Shown here piece after piece: positions 8,188-15,709 of a DNA stretch of 64,000 nucleotides (its first letter is position 1; each line of letters starts with the position of its first letter). Both the position numbers and the translations under genes were made by a program. Source of the stretch: Betaproteobacteria bacterium (lineage in GTDB: Bacteria > Pseudomonadota > Gammaproteobacteria > Burkholderiales > Casimicrobiaceae); assembly GCA_016720425.1 (NCBI GenBank), contig JADKKQ010000005.1, forward strand, positions 242,313-306,312, in the 5' to 3' direction. The notes below the pieces were generated by a model, which was not told where the DNA came from, did no database searches, and saw only the letters and a list, made by a program, of their open reading frames with translations.

Positions 8188-8775
8188 TCACTCGATCCGG
8201 CAGGCCTCGTCGAATGCCAGTCGCGGGTTCCGCGGATGCAGCCGGGACGGATCGCCGTAACCCAGGTTGCACAGGAAGTTCGACTTGATCCTGCCCTCGG
8301 GAAAGAACGCCGCGTCGACCTTGACCGGGTCGAAGCCGCCCATCGGTCCGCAGTCGAGCCCGAGTGCGCGCGCCGCGAGGATCAGGTAGGCGCCCTGCAG
8401 CGTGCCGCCGCGGAAGGCATTGGCGAGGATGTGCTCGTCGGGCTTGCCCGCGAACCAGCTGCGCGCATCGGTGTGCGGAAACAGCCGCGGCAGGTGGTCG
8501 TAGAACTCGAGGTCGTAGGCGATGATCGCCGTCACCGGCGCGGCCATCGTCTTGTCGACGTTGCCCGGGGACAGCGCCGGGCGGAGCCTCTCCTTGGCTT
8601 CGCGGCTGCGCACGAACACGAAGCGCCCCGGACAGCTGTTCGCGGCGGTGGGACCCCAGCGGAGCAGGTCGTAGAGCTCGTGCAGCGTCGCGTCGGTCAC
8701 CGGCACGGCGGTGAAGCCGTTGTGCGTGCGGGCCTGGCGAAACAGCGTGTCGAGTGCGCGGTCATCGAGCGACAT
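8188..8775 (-). CDS. rutE: Nitroreductase-family protein, malonic semialdehyde reductase (RutE) type
   Basis: 195 residues, matching RutE/YdfG-type nitroreductases (about 196). The N-terminus MSLDDRALDTLFRQARTHNG is the subfamily signature, followed by LYDLLRWGPTAANSCPGRFVFV, which binds FMN, and the C-terminal NFLCNLGYGDPSRLHPRNPRL. Family members reduce malonic semialdehyde to 3-hydroxypropionate in uracil breakdown, or act on nitro compounds and haloalkanoate-derived aldehydes. No other rut genes are present, so the physiological substrate is open. The start is the ATG at 8773-8775. The gene diverges from the rubrerythrin gene. Confidence 0.8.
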   Translation of the reverse strand: MSLDDRALDTLFRQARTHNGFTAVPVTDATLHELYDLLRWGPTAANSCPGRFVFVRSREAKERLRPALSPGNVDKTMAAPVTAIIAYDLEFYDHLPRLFPHTDARSWFAGKPDEHILANAFRGGTLQGAYLILAARALGLDCGPMGGFDPVKVDAAFFPEGRIKSNFLCNLGYGDPSRLHPRNPRLAFDEACRIE

Positions 8776-9099
8776 GGGGAGTCCGTTCTGGTTGGGGGAG
8801 AGGGCGGCGGGGCGCGACCAAATGCCGCGGCTGTGCGGCTTGAATTGGCCCTGGGTTGCTCGCATTATCGCAATAGCAGGTCGTGCCGCCCGTGTTCGCC
8901 GCCGATTCCGGAGCGATGAACGTTGGTTATGGTCCGGATATGCACAATCAATTGGACGAATCGAACGGCCCCGGCGCAGCATTTGCAGGTCGCGGTGGAA
9001 ATCGCCTCCGGGCCGATGGCCTTCCGCGGACGAGCCGCCATTTTCCTCGGCGCCGGAAGTCGATGACGAGAGCGCAGTCAACAGTCAAGGAGATCCAGG
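8776..9099. other. Divergent intergenic region, nitroreductase / rubrerythrin
   Basis: 324 bases without a supported gene. It is less GC-rich than its surroundings around 8860-8960, as expected for promoters of the two divergent genes. The rubrerythrin ribosome binding site AAGGAG is at 9087-9092. I could not fix a convincing -35/-10 pair or a regulator site. Confidence 0.5.
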
Positions 9100-9522
9100 A
9101 TGAAGAGTCTCAAGGGTACGAAGACGCACGACAATCTCAAGGCCGCGTTCGCCGGCGAATCGCAGGCGAATCGTCGTTATCTGTACTTCGCGAACAAGGC
9201 GGACGTCGAGGGCCAGAACGACGTCGCCTCGCTGTTCCGTTCCACTGCGGAAGGCGAGACCGGCCACGCGCACGGCCACCTCGACTACCTGGCGCAGGTG
9301 GGCGACCCGGCGACCGATCTGCCGATCGGCTCGTCGCGGCAGAACCTCAAGGCCGCGGTGGCGGGCGAGACGCACGAATACACCGACATGTATCCGGGCA
9401 TGGCCAAGTCGGCGCGTGACGAAGGCTTCGACGAGATCTCGGACTGGTTCGAGACGCTGGCGAAGGCCGAGCGCTCGCACGCCAACCGGTTCCAGAAGGC
9501 CCTGGACGCGCTGGCCGACTGA
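9100..9522 (+). CDS. Rubrerythrin (diiron domain only)
   Basis: 140 residues forming one four-helix diiron domain without the C-terminal rubredoxin domain of classical rubrerythrin. Metal-binding Glu and ExxH motifs are visible in order: AGESQANRRYLYF, EGETGHAHGHL, AGETHEYTDMYP and KAERSHANRF. Rubrerythrins act as peroxidases that lower H2O2 under low oxygen, and they need an electron donor. With no rubredoxin domain, electrons must come from another protein; the Fe-S protein encoded 206 bases downstream is a candidate (inference). The start ATG at 9100 is preceded by AAGGAG with 7-base spacing. A strong hairpin follows the gene. Confidence 0.93.
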   Translation: MKSLKGTKTHDNLKAAFAGESQANRRYLYFANKADVEGQNDVASLFRSTAEGETGHAHGHLDYLAQVGDPATDLPIGSSRQNLKAAVAGETHEYTDMYPGMAKSARDEGFDEISDWFETLAKAERSHANRFQKALDALAD

Positions 9523-9539
9523 CGTCGGGTCCGGTGCAC

Positions 9540-9570
9540 CCGGGTGCCGCGGGAGAATCGCGGCACCCGG
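9540..9570 (+). terminator. Strong hairpin after rubrerythrin gene
   Basis: CCGGGTGCCGCG (9540-9551) and CGCGGCACCCGG (9559-9570) form a perfect 12-bp stem with a 7-base loop. There is no T-run, so it may be a processing or stabilising structure, or a weak terminator that lets some transcription pass into the Fe-S protein gene. Confidence 0.5.
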
Positions 9571-9728
9571 CGCACGGCGACCGGGTGCGCGGCGGATTCC
9601 GCTGCGCGCCGCAGTTCGGTTGCGTCGATTCGGGTGAACGCCCGGCAAGGGCGCTGACCCGAGTTGAGCAGAGGTCCCCGGGGCGCGGGGCCCGCGCCCA
9701 GGAAGGTTTGTCACGTCACGAGACTCCC

Positions 9729-11072
9729 ATGTCCACCCGCGAAGGCAACCTCGAAGCCCCGACCCGCCACGCCATCGACTGGCGCAGCGCCGATTTCTAC
9801 AGCGAAGAATCGCTGCTGAAGGAGATGGAGCGGGTCTTCGACATCTGTCACGGCTGTCGCCGCTGCGTCAGCCTCTGCCACTCCTTTCCCACGCTCTTCG
9901 ACCTCGTCGACGAGAGCAGCACGATGGAAGTGGACGGCGTCGCGAAGAGCGACTACTGGAAGGTCGTCGACCAGTGCTACCTCTGCGACGTCTGCTACAT
10001 GACCAAGTGTCCGTACACGCCGCCGCATCCGTGGAACCTCGACTTCCCGCACCTGATGCTGCGCGCCAAGGCGGTGAAGTTCCGGCAGGAGGGCGCGCGG
10101 TTTCGCGACCGCCTGCTGACCAGCACCGACCGGCTGGGCAAGCTCGCGACCATCCCCGTCGTCGTGCAGGCCGTCAACAAGGTCAATACCATGCCGGCCG
10201 CGCGCAAGTTGATGGACAAGGTGCTCGGGGTTGCGGCTGCGCCGCAGCTGCCGCCCTACGATTCCAGGCGCTTCCGCAAGACCGCCAAGGCGTCGATCTC
10301 GTGGCCGGTGAAGAACGGGGCGCGCACGCCGGGCAAGGTCGCGATCTTCGCCACCTGCTACGTCAACTACAACGAGCCCGGCATCGGGCACGACCTGGTC
10401 CGCATCCTCGAGCACAACGAGATCCCCTACTGCATCGCCGAGAAGGAGGCGTGCTGCGGCATGCCGAAGCTCGAGCTCGGCGACTTCGAGTCGGTCGAGC
10501 GGCTGAAGAACGTCAACATCCCCGCGCTCGCGGCGCTGGCCCGCGACGGGCACGCGATCCTCACCTCGGTCCCGTCCTGCACGCTGATGTTCAAGCAGGA
10601 GCTGCCGCTGCTGTTTCCCGGCGACGACGACGTGAAGGCGGTGGCCGACGCGATGTTCGATCCCTTCGAGTACCTCGTGCTGCGCGACAAGGACGGGCTG
10701 CTGAAGAAGGACTTCAAGCATCCGCTGGGCAGGATCGCCTACCACATCCCCTGTCACTCCCGGGTGCAGAACGTGGGGCAGAAGACGCGCGAGGTGCTGG
10801 AGTGGGTGCCCGACACGACCGTCACCACCGTCGAGCGCTGCGCCGGCCACGACGGCACCTACGGCGTGAAGTCGGAGTTCTTCGCGACCTCGATGAAGAT
10901 CGGCAAGCCGGTGTTCCGGCAGATGGCGCAGGCCGAGCCCGATTACGTCAGCTCCGACTGCCCGATCGCCGGGCGCCGGATCCTGCAGGGAATGGACGAG
11001 TCCGGCGAAGCGCACCACGCCCGGAAGCAGCACCCGCTGACGCTGGTGCGCATGGCCTACGGGCTCGATTGA
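9729..11072 (+). CDS. HdrC/GlpC-like Fe-S oxidoreductase with two CCG domains
   Basis: 447 residues. The N-terminal third has two ferredoxin-like cysteine groups, CHGCRRCVSLC near residue 40 and CYLCDVCYMTKCP near residue 84. The rest holds two cysteine-rich CCG-type segments: FATCYVNYNEP with ACCGMPKLELGD, and IPCHSRVQNVGQ with the later CAGHDGTYGVKSEFF. This is the architecture of GlpC, the HdrB/HdrC heterodisulfide reductase parts and related electron carriers. The start ATG at 9729 has only a distant AGGAAGG; frame and homology both support it. It sits between rubrerythrin and DUF3501, a trio recurring in proteobacteria but without a settled function. It probably passes electrons to the rubrerythrin (inference). 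Confidence 0.85.
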   Translation: MSTREGNLEAPTRHAIDWRSADFYSEESLLKEMERVFDICHGCRRCVSLCHSFPTLFDLVDESSTMEVDGVAKSDYWKVVDQCYLCDVCYMTKCPYTPPHPWNLDFPHLMLRAKAVKFRQEGARFRDRLLTSTDRLGKLATIPVVVQAVNKVNTMPAARKLMDKVLGVAAAPQLPPYDSRRFRKTAKASISWPVKNGARTPGKVAIFATCYVNYNEPGIGHDLVRILEHNEIPYCIAEKEACCGMPKLELGDFESVERLKNVNIPALAALARDGHAILTSVPSCTLMFKQELPLLFPGDDDVKAVADAMFDPFEYLVLRDKDGLLKKDFKHPLGRIAYHIPCHSRVQNVGQKTREVLEWVPDTTVTTVERCAGHDGTYGVKSEFFATSMKIGKPVFRQMAQAEPDYVSSDCPIAGRRILQGMDESGEAHHARKQHPLTLVRMAYGLD

Positions 11073-11139
11073 ACCGACCCGGCGGGTGGCGGTGCAGGGC
11101 GCACCGCCGCCGCCGAATCGACGAACGGAGGAAGACCCA

Positions 11140-11751
11140 GTGACGAACGCCACCAAGGAGCAGCCGATGCCCCGCATCACCCGCGACAGCCTGCTGACCC
11201 TCGAAGCCTATGCCCGCGAGCGCAAGGAGTTCCGCGCCCGCGTGCTGGCGCACAAGAAGCACCGCTGCGTGCACCTCGGCGACCACGTCACGCTGCTGTT
11301 CGAGGACGAGCTCACGATCCGCTACCAGATCCAGGAGATGCTGCGCATCGAGAAGACCTTCGAGGACGCCGGCATCCAGGACGAGCTCGACGCCTACAAC
11401 CCGCTGGTTCCCGACGGCTCGAATTTCAAGGCGACGATGCTGATCGAGTACGAGGACCCCGAGGAGCGCAAGCACGCGCTGGCGCGACTCAAGGGCGTCG
11501 AGGACCGCACGTGGATCGAGGTCGAGGGCTGCGGCCGCGTCTACGCGATCGCCGACGAGGACCTGGAGCGCGAGAACGAGCAGAAGACCTCGTCGGTGCA
11601 CTTCCTGCGCTTCGAGCTCGCGCCCGAGATGGTCGCGGCGCTCAAGTACGGCGTGGCGCTGGGCATCGGCATCGATCACCCCGCGTACCAGGCTTCGCTC
11701 CCGGCGGTCGGCGCCGACATCCGCGCCGCGCTGGTGGCCGACCTCGCCTGA
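11140..11751 (+). CDS. DUF3501 family protein
   Basis: 203 residues from GTG at 11140, which has GGAGG at 11127-11131; an ATG at 11167 (MPRITRDSL) is the conservative alternative. Diagnostic segments are SLLTLEAYARERKEFRARVLAHKKHR at the start (split here: EYARERKEF and LAHKKHRCVHLGDHVTLLFE), ELTIRYQIQEMLRIEK, and a C-terminal SSVHFLRFELAPEM. There are no Cys motifs, signal peptide or membrane segments. The family's biochemical role is unknown. It lies 67 bases after the Fe-S protein on the same strand, consistent with one transcript and a role in assembling or regulating that redox pair (inference). Confidence 0.88.
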   Translation: MTNATKEQPMPRITRDSLLTLEAYARERKEFRARVLAHKKHRCVHLGDHVTLLFEDELTIRYQIQEMLRIEKTFEDAGIQDELDAYNPLVPDGSNFKATMLIEYEDPEERKHALARLKGVEDRTWIEVEGCGRVYAIADEDLERENEQKTSSVHFLRFELAPEMVAALKYGVALGIGIDHPAYQASLPAVGADIRAALVADLA

Positions 11752-11770
11752 CCGTCCGCGCCGGGGCGGC

Positions 11771-11930
11771 GAAAAGATTCGGGGTCAGAGCCGAAAAGAT
11801 TCGGGGTCAGGCCGCGAATCGGGGTCAGGAAATCGGGGTCAGAGCGGCAATTTCCGTAAGACGCAATTGTGGCTCTGACCCCGATTTTCCGAGAAGCTTA
11901 TGTAAGTGCCATTCGGCTCTGACCCCAATC
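11771..11930. repeat. GGGGTCAG repeat array with inverted arms
   Basis: Four direct copies of a unit with core ATTCGGGGTCAG or AATCGGGGTCAG occur between 11771 and 11844; the first two share the longer form GAAAAGATTCGGGGTCAG. Two inverted copies follow: GGCTCTGACCCCGATTTTC at 11871-11889 and GGCTCTGACCCCAATC at 11915-11930. GGGGTCAGAGC at 11834-11844 can pair perfectly with GCTCTGACCCC at 11872-11882. Spacing is irregular and units touch, so it is not a CRISPR. It resembles clusters of short interspersed repeats mobilised by REP-associated transposases, but no transposase is present. Confidence 0.75.
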
Positions 11931-11974
11931 TAGACAGCCTTTGCCCGATTTGAGACCCCGGTTTTCACCGGTTT

Positions 11975-12460
11975 TCAGTCGCGGAAGTTGCCGAACTGTA
12001 CCGGGAAGTCGGTGATCGTCTTCTTGACCAGCGCGATCGCCTCCTGCAGGTCGTCCCGCTTCGCGCCCGACACCCGGACCGCATCGCCCTGAATGCTGGC
12101 CTGGACCTTCATCTTGGCGTCCTTGATCAGCTTGACGATCTTCTTCGACAGCTCCTGCTCGATCCCGACGCGGATGGTGACCGCCTGCTTCACCTTGTTG
12201 CCGGAGATCTTCTCGACGTTGCCGTACTTGAGCGAGCGGATGTCGACGCCGCGCTTGGTCAGCTTGCCGGTGACGATGTCGGTGACCTGCGCCAGCTTGA
12301 AGTCGTCGTCGGCGAACAGCGTCAGGATCTTCTCGGCGTGCTCGACGCGGGCGTCGGAGCCCTTGAAGTCGAATCGCGTCGAGAGTTCCTTGTTGGCCTG
12401 GTCGATCGCGTTGCGGACCTCGACCTGATTGACTTCGGAGATGATGTCGAACGACGGCAT
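11975..12460 (-). CDS. yajQ: YajQ-family nucleotide-binding protein
   Basis: 161 residues, the standard length for YajQ. The start MPSFDIISEVNQVEVRNAID and the later FDFKGSDARVEH and QGDAVRVSGAKRDDLQ are hallmarks of the fold, which is two RNA-recognition-like ferredoxin folds in one chain. Xanthomonas and Pseudomonas members bind cyclic di-GMP; others bind tRNA or GTP. Start is the ATG at 12458-12460. It is flanked downstream by the GGGGTCAG array and upstream by a Bug receptor gene on the same strand, 100 bases away, and stands as its own unit. Cytoplasmic. Confidence 0.95.
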   Translation of the reverse strand: MPSFDIISEVNQVEVRNAIDQANKELSTRFDFKGSDARVEHAEKILTLFADDDFKLAQVTDIVTGKLTKRGVDIRSLKYGNVEKISGNKVKQAVTIRVGIEQELSKKIVKLIKDAKMKVQASIQGDAVRVSGAKRDDLQEAIALVKKTITDFPVQFGNFRD

Positions 12461-12560
12461 GGTTTGATCCGGTGGAGTGAATGGGAGGTCGCGGCGCGGC
12501 CGCGGCGGCACGCAACCGCACCCGCCCGGCTTTCCCGGCGCCGCGTCCTGCGGCGAGGGG

Positions 12561-13529
12561 TCATTCGACCTTGAGCCCGACCTTGCGGATCACCGGCGCC
12601 CACTTCTCGCCTTCGCCGGTGATCAGGCGTCCGAAGTCCTCGGGGGTTCCGCCGATCAGGTCGAAGCCGGCGTCGTTCATCCGCTTCAGCACGTCCGGCT
12701 GCCTGAGGATGGCGTTGATCTCGGCATTGAGCCGGGTCACGATCGGCCGCGGGGTCGCCGCAGCCACCAGCAGGCCGTTCCAGGCCAGCGCCTCGAAGCC
12801 GGGGAACCCCGACTCGGCGATCGTCGGGAGATCGGGGAGCAGCGGGAAGCGCTTGCCGGTGGTCACCGCGAGCGCGCGCAGCTTGCCGGCCTGGATCTGC
12901 GCCTGCAACGGCTGCATGACGGCGAACATCATCTGCGTCTCGCCCTGGACCGTGGCGGTGACGGCCGGTGGCGAGCCGTTGAACGGCACGTGCACGGCGT
13001 CGATCCCGGTCGCGACCTTGAGCAGTTCCATCGTCAGGTGCGACGAGCTGCCGTTGCCCACCGAGGCGTAATTGAGCTTGCCGGGATTCGCCTTGCTCCA
13101 GGCGACGAGTTCCTGCAGGCTCTTCGCGGGCAGCTGGGCGTTGACGGCGAGCACGTTCGGCTGGCTGGAGGTGATGATGACCGGCGCGAGATCCTTCGCC
13201 ACGTCGTAGGGGAGCTTCTGCAGCAGCGGGGCGAAGGCGAGCGGGCCGTTGAACGACAGCACCATCGTGTAGCCGTCGGGCGCCGATTTCGCCACCTCGG
13301 CGGTCGCCACCGTGCCGCCCGCCGCCGGCTTGTTCTCGATGATCGCGGGCTGCCCGATGCGATCCTTCAGCCGGTCGCCGATGACGCGGGCCAGCGTGTC
13401 GAGCGAACTGCCGGCCGGGGCGGCGACGACGATGCGCAGCGGGCGGTCGGGCCAGGTCTGGGCGTCGGCGCCGGTCAGCAGGAACGGCGCTGCAAGCGCG
13501 GCCAGGAAGCGGACCAGGAAACGGTTCAT
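12561..13529 (-). CDS. Bug-family (TctC) tripartite tricarboxylate transporter receptor
   Basis: 322 residues. A Sec signal peptide (MNRFLVRFLAALAAPFLLTGADA) precedes the mature start QTWPDRPLRIVVAAPAGS, the typical Bug opening. Further family segments are IIENKPAAGGTVATAEVAKS and APDGYTMVL. These periplasmic proteins bind carboxylates or other small organic acids; betaproteobacteria often have dozens, many without linked membrane subunits. Here no TctA/TctB genes are adjacent. Start ATG at 13527-13529 has GAGGAG eight bases upstream. Ligand unknown. Confidence 0.9.
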   Translation of the reverse strand: MNRFLVRFLAALAAPFLLTGADAQTWPDRPLRIVVAAPAGSSLDTLARVIGDRLKDRIGQPAIIENKPAAGGTVATAEVAKSAPDGYTMVLSFNGPLAFAPLLQKLPYDVAKDLAPVIITSSQPNVLAVNAQLPAKSLQELVAWSKANPGKLNYASVGNGSSSHLTMELLKVATGIDAVHVPFNGSPPAVTATVQGETQMMFAVMQPLQAQIQAGKLRALAVTTGKRFPLLPDLPTIAESGFPGFEALAWNGLLVAAATPRPIVTRLNAEINAILRQPDVLKRMNDAGFDLIGGTPEDFGRLITGEGEKWAPVIRKVGLKVE

Positions 13530-13633
13530 CGCAGGGACTCCTCGAAAAGGTGAATCGGTGGCGCCGAAACAGCGTCGGCGTCGCGCGCGGGGCGGGGCAT
13601 CGGCAATCGCGGCGGGCGCAGTCCGGCGGCGGG

Positions 13634-14563
13634 TCAGGGCGCGACGCGGCCGCAGACGAGGTATTCGAGCAGCGCCTTCTGCGCGTGCAGCCGGTTCTCG
13701 GCCTCGTCCCAGACGACGCTCTGCGGCCCGTCGATCACCTCGGCGCTCACTTCCTCGCCGCGGTGCGCGGGCAGGCAGTGCATGAACAGCGCGTCCGGCT
13801 TGGCCTCGCGCATCATCCGCGCGTCGACCATCCAGGCGGCGAAGTCGCGCTTCCGGGCGTCGTTCTCGGCTTCGAAGCCCATGCTGGTCCACACGTCGGT
13901 GGTGACGAGGTCGGCGCCGCGCGCTGCGGCTTCCGGTTCGGCAAAGGCCTCGAAGTGGCGCGCCGGCAGCAGGCGGCTCCGCTCGGGGGCGAGCCGGTAG
14001 CCGGGGGGAGTGGACACGTGGACCTTGAAGTCGAGGATCTGCGCGGCCTCCAGCCAGCTGGACAGCATGTTGTTGGCATCGCCGATCCACGCCACCGTGC
14101 GGCCGGCGATCGCGCCGCGGTGCTCGACGTAGGTGTAGATGTCGGCGAGGATCTGGCAGGGATGGTGCTCGTTGGTGAGGCCGTTGATCACCGGCACGCG
14201 CGAGTGGGCAGCGAAGCGCTCGATGATCGTCTGCTCGAAGGTGCGGATCATCACCACGTCGACCATCCGCGAGATGACGCGTGCCACGTCCTCGATGGGC
14301 TCGCCGCGCGACAACTGCGTGTCGTGGCGGTTGAGGTTGATGGCGATGCCGCCCAACTGGTTCATCCCCGCTTCGAACGACACGCGGGTGCGCGTCGACG
14401 CCTTCTCGAACACCATCGCCAGCGTGCGGTCGCGCAGCGGCTGATAGAGCTCGTACCGCTTGAAGCGCTGCTTGATCCAGCGGATGCGCTCGAACAGGTA
14501 GTCGTACTCGGCGCGATCGAAGCTCGCGAACTGCAGGTAATGGCGGAGCGGAACGACGGTCAT
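13634..14563 (-). CDS. argF: Ornithine carbamoyltransferase
   Basis: 309 residues catalysing carbamoyl phosphate + ornithine to citrulline in arginine synthesis. The carbamoyl-phosphate site KASTRTRVSFEAG (around residue 53), the HPCQILAD motif (around 133) and the ornithine loop MHCLPAHRGEE (around 265) are all intact. Start ATG at 14561-14563; no clear Shine-Dalgarno is seen before it. The order argF / DUF3579 / rpsT / murJ is conserved in betaproteobacteria, but the usual argG does not follow; a Bug receptor takes its place. carAB, encoding the enzyme that makes its substrate, is about 5 kb away. Confidence 0.97.
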   Translation of the reverse strand: MTVVPLRHYLQFASFDRAEYDYLFERIRWIKQRFKRYELYQPLRDRTLAMVFEKASTRTRVSFEAGMNQLGGIAINLNRHDTQLSRGEPIEDVARVISRMVDVVMIRTFEQTIIERFAAHSRVPVINGLTNEHHPCQILADIYTYVEHRGAIAGRTVAWIGDANNMLSSWLEAAQILDFKVHVSTPPGYRLAPERSRLLPARHFEAFAEPEAAARGADLVTTDVWTSMGFEAENDARKRDFAAWMVDARMMREAKPDALFMHCLPAHRGEEVSAEVIDGPQSVVWDEAENRLHAQKALLEYLVCGRVAP

Positions 14564-14789
14564 GATCAACCCGGAGGGACGCGCATGCGCGTGGATTGCC
14601 GAACGGCCGATGAGTTTAGCACGCACGCCTCGGGCACCGATCCGGCGCCCAGGCCGCGCACGCTGCGGTGCGCGGTCCCGCCGCTCCTCCTGCGGCACCC
14701 GGCGGCGGTGCGGCGCGGGGGCGGTGCTACAATCGACTGCGCGGCTTATCCCGGCGCGCCCCCGCTGCGCGCCAATATTTCCTACAGCG

Positions 14790-15146
14790 ATGGGTTCCGC
14801 CGGTCTCGACGTCGTCATCTGGGGCATCACGCGCGAGGGACGGACGTTCCGCCCCAGCGACTGGGCCGAGCGCCTCGCCGGCCTGACGTCGGCGTTCGGC
14901 CACGACCAGAAGCTCTCGTACTCGCCGTTCGTGCGCCCGGTGGCGATCCGCGGCGTCAAGGCCGTGATCGTCGGACAGACGCTCGAGGCCCTCGAGCCGC
15001 GTCTCTACCACTTCCTGCTCAATTTCGCGCGCGACAACGAGTTGCAGACGGCGTTCGCGTCGGGCGCGATGGCGCACCACGACGCGCTCGCGCCGCCGTC
15101 GGTGGCGAAGGCGAAGCGCGCGGGCGAGCCGCGCGAACCGGTCTGA
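14790..15146 (+). CDS. DUF3579 family protein
   Basis: 118 residues from ATG at 14790 (MGSAGLDVVIWGITREGRTF). The family is small, soluble and of unknown function, found mainly in betaproteobacteria between argF and rpsT, exactly as here. Visible features are the conserved ITREGRTFRPSDWAERLAG, then SYSPFVRPVAIRG and LYHFLLNFARDNELQ. It diverges from argF with a 226-base gap and converges with rpsT. No Cys clusters or membrane segments. Confidence 0.85.
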   Translation: MGSAGLDVVIWGITREGRTFRPSDWAERLAGLTSAFGHDQKLSYSPFVRPVAIRGVKAVIVGQTLEALEPRLYHFLLNFARDNELQTAFASGAMAHHDALAPPSVAKAKRAGEPREPV

Positions 15147-15166
15147 GAGGCTGAGAGCCGGACAGC

Positions 15167-15189
15167 AAAAGGGCGCCGGTGAGGCGCCC
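15167..15189 (-). terminator. Intrinsic terminator of rpsT
   Basis: On the minus strand GGGCGCC-TCACC-GGCGCCC, a perfect 7-bp stem with 5-base loop (15171-15189 on plus), is followed by TTTT (15167-15170). It sits 30 bases after the rpsT stop and has the shape of a rho-independent terminator. Confidence 0.75.
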
Positions 15190-15218
15190 CAGGGCACTGC
15201 GGAAACGGCCCGCCGAGG

Positions 15219-15482
15219 CTAGGCCATCGCCTTGATCGCCTGCGACAGCCGCGACTTGGTCCGCGACGCGGTGTTCTTGTGCATGATCCGCTTGTCGGCG
15301 ATGCGATCGATCACCGCCTGCGACGCCTGCAGCTGCACCGCGGCCGCCGCCTTGTCGCCGGCGGCGATCGCCTTCCGGACTTTCTTGACCGCGGTACGGA
15401 GCGTCGATTTGAGGCTCGCGTTGCGCGCGTTGGTCGCGACCGCTTGCCGGGCGCGCTTGCGGGCTTGGGCGGAATTCGCCAT
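15219..15482 (-). CDS. rpsT: 30S ribosomal protein S20
   Basis: 87 residues, standard S20 length, very rich in Lys, Arg and Ala (MANSAQARKRARQ at the start; DKRIMHKNTASRTKSRLSQ near the end). It binds 16S rRNA at the 5' and 3' minor domains of the small subunit. Monocistronic: a terminator follows and murJ diverges upstream. Start ATG at 15480-15482 is unambiguous. Confidence 0.98.
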   Translation of the reverse strand: MANSAQARKRARQAVATNARNASLKSTLRTAVKKVRKAIAAGDKAAAAVQLQASQAVIDRIADKRIMHKNTASRTKSRLSQAIKAMA

Positions 15483-15709
15483 GGTTCGAAATCCTTGTTC
15501 TGGAGATGCCGAGAAAGACCAAGCATAATAGCAGCTCGGCCCGTGTCGCGCAACAACCCGCTCCTGCCCGTCGGGACCCTGCGGCGTGCGGGGCCGGCTC
15601 CGTTTTCTCCCATGGCCCCGATACCCCGCCCCCCCGCCCCCGCCGCTGAACGCGCGGCCATCGCCGCCGGAGCACCGCTGCGGGCCTTGCCCGCCGGGCG
15701 CCGCGGTCG

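Noticed and set aside
9711..11180. Long open frame antisense to the Fe-S protein gene
   Set aside because: No motif in its translation; the plus-strand gene has full Cys motifs.
11771..11930. CRISPR array
   Set aside because: Units differ in length, touch each other, lack uniform spacers and occur in both orientations; no cas genes are present.
13560..13633. Terminator between argF and the Bug receptor gene
   Set aside because: No stable stem with a T-run was found; short GC-rich complementary pieces are expected by chance in this composition.
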